Assembly (NCBI GenBank): GCA_944548615.1
Contig: OX155973.1
Location: forward strand, 24,393,477 to 24,457,476
DNA length: 64,000 nucleotides
From: Micropterix aruncella
Lineage: Eukaryota; Arthropoda; Insecta; Lepidoptera; Micropterigidae
Reading direction: 5' to 3'
Position numbers and translations under genes: made by a program. The notes under the pieces were generated by a model. That model searched no databases and had not been told where the DNA came from. It saw nothing but the letters and a program-made list of their open reading frames with translations. Shown one piece after another: positions 59,844 through 64,000 of this stretch (positions within the stretch are counted from its first letter, which is position 1; each line of letters starts with the position of its first letter).

Positions 59844-61266
59844 TGGAGGAATGCTTCTTTTCCCCTTGCCCCTTTAGGTCCAGGAGACTTATCCCCTTTG
59901 GTAGGCCCTCTTCGTCCTCGGAGTCCAGCAGTATGCCTTCCTCGACGTCGGATTCTGAGGGTTCGTCTGTCTCCATTGCAGAGGGTGCGGACTTTTTGGT
60001 GGACTCGCTTTCGCTCTCTTTGCTTTCCTCGTCCGTCTTGCCCTCTTGTGGGTTGTTCTTTTCCGGTGGGAAATCTCGGAAATGTCCCCCGCCGTGTTGG
60101 AAACGGATATAGACCGTACCACATAGGTAGCTCAGTCTTCTATCCCTTTCCAACACAGTAGGTACAACGTCCTCCGGGATTCCCACCAGAAGTAGTGTGC
60201 ACTTTTTGGTCTTTAGTGTTATTGCCTGGTGTAGCGTCCACTTTCTCACCATGGCCCATTGGTTCTGGAAGTTTAGGACCCTTCCAATTTTGGTGAGGTT
60301 CTCCTCTATAGCTGGTATTAGGATACCGCACCTTACGTTTCTGACCATCTCGTCCTCTCTCTTCCCGACCAGATGGTCTCCGTTTTGGAGCGTGGCCGTC
60401 TCCAGCCACTTTGTCAGCCATGCCTTCGTATTGGCGTCTTGGCACCACAGCTTTAGGTAACCATCCACAAAGTTGGGTCTACCTGAGAACGCTGGGGCCT
60501 GCGCTTCTGTATCAAGATCGGTCTCGATGGCTATCTGGTAGATGGCATCTCCGATCTTGCGTTCCACCTCCTGAGCGTCTTGCTGCGTCAGTCTGTCCGT
60601 GCGTGCGTTGGTGATCGCAACTGCCAGGTCTGTCGCTGCTGCCGCCGCGTAGGTGGAGGGTTGTTTTGACCCCTGAGCGTCCGTCTTGCGCTTCTTTTGG
60701 TCGCCTCTAGGGGAAATGGTTTCGTCCAGGCGGGCCCTCTTGGTTTTCGCCTGGTTTTGTACCGCTGGGGTCGTCGCTCCCTCGCCCTGTCCTTTAGGGG
60801 CTTCGACCTCCTTTTTGTTTCCAGGGGCGCGGCTTCCTGCTTCTCTTCGCTTCTGGAGCCGCTGCCTCTTCCTCTGTGAAAAACTCTTTCTCAGAGGTTG
60901 GTCTTTTCCGGTCTGGGCAGGTTTCCCCCTGCGTTTGCACCTGATCTCCCAGCCGGGGTCGATGACTGGCTTTGAGGGTTCAACGTGTGTCCCGCTCTTA
61001 GCTGTCTCCGTGGTCTGTTTTGAGGACCCAGCTGTTGAAGGCTTCATCGTCTCCAGCTTGTCCACCGTGGCCGGGGCTCCTGTTGTTGGTACCCCAGTTT
61101 CTAGTGGACAAACTAGCTTCAATGGCTCCTTCACAGCCGTTTCTCTCTTAGTTTTTCTTTTCGCCTCCCTTAGTGCTTCAGCTTGCGCCGTCTCATCTAA
61201 GGTGGGCGTATGTTCTGTTTTCTCCTCCTTTTCTTCATTTGGATTTTTTAATATTGCTTTTTTCAT
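59824..61266 (-). CDS. LINE ORF1 protein, 480 residues
   Basis: The start is ATG at 61266 (MKKAILKNPNEEKEEK). The first 200 residues are highly charged and Lys/Glu-rich. The middle (about 215-390) is a folded domain with STYAAAAATDLAVAITNART, FVDGYLKLWCQDANTKAWLT and LLVGIPEDVV, resembling DUF4780-type domains of LINE ORF1 proteins (by recall). The C-terminus is acidic. I see no CCHC knuckles. It is presumably the RNA-binding partner of ORF2. Confidence 0.85.
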   Translation of the reverse strand: MKKAILKNPNEEKEEKTEHTPTLDETAQAEALREAKRKTKRETAVKEPLKLVCPLETGVPTTGAPATVDKLETMKPSTAGSSKQTTETAKSGTHVEPSKPVIDPGWEIRCKRRGKPAQTGKDQPLRKSFSQRKRQRLQKRREAGSRAPGNKKEVEAPKGQGEGATTPAVQNQAKTKRARLDETISPRGDQKKRKTDAQGSKQPSTYAAAAATDLAVAITNARTDRLTQQDAQEVERKIGDAIYQIAIETDLDTEAQAPAFSGRPNFVDGYLKLWCQDANTKAWLTKWLETATLQNGDHLVGKREDEMVRNVRCGILIPAIEENLTKIGRVLNFQNQWAMVRKWTLHQAITLKTKKCTLLLVGIPEDVVPTVLERDRRLSYLCGTVYIRFQHGGGHFRDFPPEKNNPQEGKTDEESKESESESTKKSAPSAMETDEPSESDVEEGILLDSEDEEGLPKGISLLDLKGQGEKKHSSNASFPL

Positions 61267-61590
61267 TTTTGTTCCCACGAGTAGCTAGGGAAATATTTGT
61301 CCGTTCACGCAGGGCCCCGCTTGCGTGAATAAGGCTATGATACAACGGGTTTCGCCCGGTTCCCGAGGTCTTTCGTTTAAGACTGTGCTCTCTCACAGCC
61401 ATGCATCCATCGGCACGAAAAGATTCACCTTGGATTAGGGGAGGGGTTACGAGGGAGGGTAGGAGTGGACGTGGGGGCAGGATTGTTAGGTCTTTCTAAG
61501 TCTTTCTCGTCCACTCCATGGGAGACAGAACGACTAAATGCCGTTATAACTACTACGGGTTTGCCCGTTGTAATGACACCCCAAGGTGGG

Positions 61591-62015
61591 GTAAGCCAGA
61601 AGCCCTAAAAGTAGGGCTCTGGCCTTATAATATAAAACTATATAAACTACTAGACATAGACAAACAATATGCATAGAAGAAATCTCAAATTTTCATTTGG
61701 GTCAGTCCAACTTTGCATACGTCGTATTTATTTCTTGGTCGCTAAAAATAAACCTACAAAATATAAGATTTCATTACCTGACACAGCCCTGAGTTGTTGA
61801 GCCGATAAAACTTGGTGATTTCGCAAGTGGTCACATCGCACCCACGCTTTGGCATCATTCCAATACCTGAGAAAGTGACAAATTCATTTGAAGAAAAGCG
61901 TGGAAATTTACCGGACCATGACCTCATTTCCGTCCTCCGGTCTTCTAACTTCTATACGCATTTCGATATTTTCCGGGCTGAACATTGTATCCCACACTGT
62001 TAAAAAAATATCATT
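61591..62015. other. unidentified intronic sequence between LINE and MITE
   Basis: A 63-codon + frame (61812-62003) has no known domain. No repeat partner seen. Confidence 0.4.
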
Positions 62016-62019
62016 TTAA

Positions 62020-63442
62020 CCCCTCACGTTGCGAGGTAAAAACACCTATCACTTTTGCGCGCGACATATTCGCGCGCAAAAAATCGACGCGAGTCAACGG
62101 CCTTGAGAAAAACGATCATAACTTATAAACCACTAAACGGAATAAAAAAAGATAAAGAGAAAAATGATCGCATTGAAATTTGACATATAAAACATTATAA
62201 CCTTATCTCGTAAAACAATTAAGATAATAATGAATAAATATTACAAAATTGGCAAACTGAAAAAAACTCGCCTATAAAATCATTTCGATTTTTTTGTAAA
62301 TACAGTTTTTGTAAATATCAAAAATTGTAAATACAGTTATGTTCTTTATTAAATGCTTTACCAAAACGATATTTTTTTTTTACTTATTTGCATACAAAAA
62401 TACGGAAAAAATATTTATTTATTCAGCCAAGAAAAATTTTATTTATTCTCGTAAAAAAAAATTTTTTTAATTTTTAATTTGTGACTACTTATGGTATTTT
62501 TTTATATGAAATTCTTTCAAAATAACTTTATTACTACATCACTTCTTCTTAGAAATCACACCAGAACTTTGACCTTTGTCTGATATTATAGAAAAATCTA
62601 AAGTTTTGAGAGTTTCCGCTTCCGAACCTAATAATAAACTTTGAATGCCCATAATATAAAATTCGTTAATTTTTTCAATTATATTGTCTTATCATAGACT
62701 TATTATATGTCTAATAACTAATTACTATACTCCAAAGAGTCACATTTCATCGAAAAACTATGGAAAATCGCACTTTTTTCTCTCATAGTAATTATCAAAA
62801 CAAGTTTCATTTTCGCGAGCCATATTAGAAAAACAACATATAATGTTCAAAATACGCCTAATTATGTGATAACTTAGGATGTAAATGAAGCAATACCTAT
62901 TTTATTAGTAAATTAAAGCGACATTACGTCATGTTTCGCGATATATAGGGATATTTCACAAACATTACAAAATAAAAACGGCCATTTTTTCGCGAGCCGT
63001 GTGTTGTTGACAAAGTGTTTTCTTCGAAAATTCGTGAAAAACAGCAAATGGATTGTGGAAATTGAATAATCCTAATGGCTAAACTACTTAAAAAGGGAAA
63101 TTACTTACTTTTATCCGGTATACCCTGATCTTATATACACAAAACACTTCACAAAACAAACACGTCGCGGAACTATACGCCGCCGCGGGGTGGCCGATCG
63201 ACAATGCTGTTTTGACGTCTAATGCTGAGTTTTTAAATCGGCGGTCGATGTTATCGTCGTTGGCCGGCGAATGAAAGATTATTTGGCCATGTCGTCCCGC
63301 GGTCAGAAAGCATTAAAGTACGACGATTCGAATCGTAAATTGCATTTTTCGCAGCGGCGAGCGCGATATCCAAAATCGGATGTTACGGATTGTTAGGCGG
63401 CCGCCATACATGTCCCCAAATGGATGTTACGTGCTTGAGGGG
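62020..63442. mobile_element. complete 1.4-kb TTAA-type MITE
   Basis: TTAA lies at 62016-62019; the right side reads TTAC (63443-63446), one base changed. The ends CCCCTCACG and (reverse) CCCCTCAAG are inverted. It is a diverged relative of 44379-45795 and shares 352 identical bases with 55774-56125. Confidence 0.8.
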
Positions 63443-63446
63443 TTAC

Positions 63447-63784
63447 GCAACAAAAAGATCTTGGAATGACAATTACTTATGATCTCAAATGAGAGAAACA
63501 CATAATTGCAATTGATAAAACAACTCTACTCTCTGTTTAATAAGGAAGGCTTTCCAACATCTGTCAAGAGAGGTTTTTATCAAGATCTACAAGACATACA
63601 GTAGCGAGCACTGACATCTTTCCACCTATTAGAAGGGCTAGTGCAGGTATAAATTAGTTTTAAGAACTAATTACCCCCACCCTTTATTTTGTTTCTAGCT
63701 GAATAGGGTCTTACTCAAATAATGAGACCAGTTTTATTGTAACTTTCAACATGTTGACATCAAGTATTAATATTTTTGTGAATT
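63447..63784. other. unidentified intronic sequence
   Basis: Nothing recognised; probably includes the 5' flank or terminal repeat of the Tc1-like element that follows. Confidence 0.35.
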
Positions 63785-64000
63785 ATGGCAAAATTTAAGC
63801 AATTAAGCGTTTTACAAAAAAAATACAATTTTAACTATGGCGACGCAAAAAGTGAGTTCCAGAGCTATAGCAGTTCAGATTGGATGCAGTCACACTGCAG
63901 TGTTAGATTGTATAAAAAATTAAAGGTTCTACAAGTATAGAGCGAAAAAAAGGTACTGGGCCAAAAAAAAGACAACACATGCTGAGGATCGAATGCTGAA
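63785..64000 (+). pseudogene. Tc1-like transposase N-terminus, frameshifted, cut by window end
   Basis: Starts near ATG 63785 (MAKFKQLSVLQK). After a shift it reads SSRAIAVQIGCSHTAVLDCI and, after another, KGSTSIERKKGTGPKK and AEDRML, the helix-turn-helix and linker of Tc1-type transposases. At least two frameshifts make it non-functional. The catalytic domain would lie beyond the window. Confidence 0.65.

Larger units (their letters stand above)
56126..61590 (-). mobile_element. apparently full-length LINE with two intact ORFs (RT plus RNase H; I/LOA/R1-like group)
   Basis: From 5' (right) to 3' (left): a leader of about 320 bases, ORF1 (61266-59824), ORF2 (59843-56214) overlapping ORF1 by 20 bases, a short 3' UTR, and an (AACT)n-type tail at 56126-56150. 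The APE endonuclease, RT, RNase H and CCHC order is that of I/LOA/R1-type clades. The exact 5' end and target duplication were not identified, so the right boundary is approximate. It lies antisense within the last visible CDC7 intron. Confidence 0.85.

Noticed and set aside
56284..61288. Numerous + strand frames opposite the LINE ORFs, up to 200 codons
   Set aside because: They are antisense shadows of ORF1 and ORF2; their residues show no domain and the minus frames carry the conserved motifs.

Overview
This is a window of insect-like (arthropod) nuclear DNA. The genes are split by GT-AG introns, the intergenic DNA is AT-rich, a short (TTAGG)4 run of the insect telomere type is present, and most of the sequence is a dense, nested accumulation of transposable elements. 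There is no operon, ribosome-binding site, CRISPR array or phage feature. The order of insect cannot be fixed from the sequence alone.

Two host genes can be reconstructed on the + strand. CMTR2 (mRNA cap-2 2'-O-ribose methyltransferase; Drosophila adrift) is complete in six coding exons from 3000 to 28061 and gives a 708-residue protein with the catalytic tetrad K120-D238-K278-E315. CDC7 (DBF4-dependent kinase of replication origin firing) begins at 38292. Six exons are present up to 53021, covering the glycine loop, catalytic Lys, HRD loop, DFG, the zinc-binding kinase insert and the activation segment. Its remaining C-terminal exons lie beyond position 64000. A possible last exon of a third, upstream gene ends at 208. 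The two host genes act in unrelated processes (mRNA capping and DNA replication); nothing in the sequence links them beyond adjacency and shared strand.

The rest is mobile DNA. (1) A repeatedly inserted R2-superfamily non-LTR element carries a restriction-like endonuclease; one copy (10069-15822) contains a Harbinger-like element and two Helitrons, a second copy of itself, and a CR1/Jockey-group LINE inside that. (2) An apparently intact two-ORF LINE (ORF1 59824-61266, ORF2 56214-59843; endonuclease, reverse transcriptase, RNase H and CCHC) has short 5'-truncated relatives at 6843 and 31233, both with target-site duplications. (3) Several CR1-like 3' ends are scattered through the window. (4) Penelope-like elements include one 205-bp insertion that is almost entirely a perfect snap-back hairpin with a 12-bp target duplication. 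(5) Non-autonomous Helitrons end in CTAG. (6) There are TTAA-flanked piggyBac-type MITEs, relics of hAT, mariner, Tc1, Harbinger and a DUF7869-like gene, a tRNA-derived SINE and a candidate solo LTR. (7) A roughly 640-bp SINE-like family shares its 5' motif with the leader of the intact LINE.

Layout: 1-3000 upstream gene end, minisatellites and the CMTR2 5' region; 3000-28061 CMTR2 with 2-6.6 kb TE-filled introns; 28062-38291 TE-filled intergenic DNA; 38292-64000 CDC7, its introns, and a final intron that runs off the window and contains the intact LINE.
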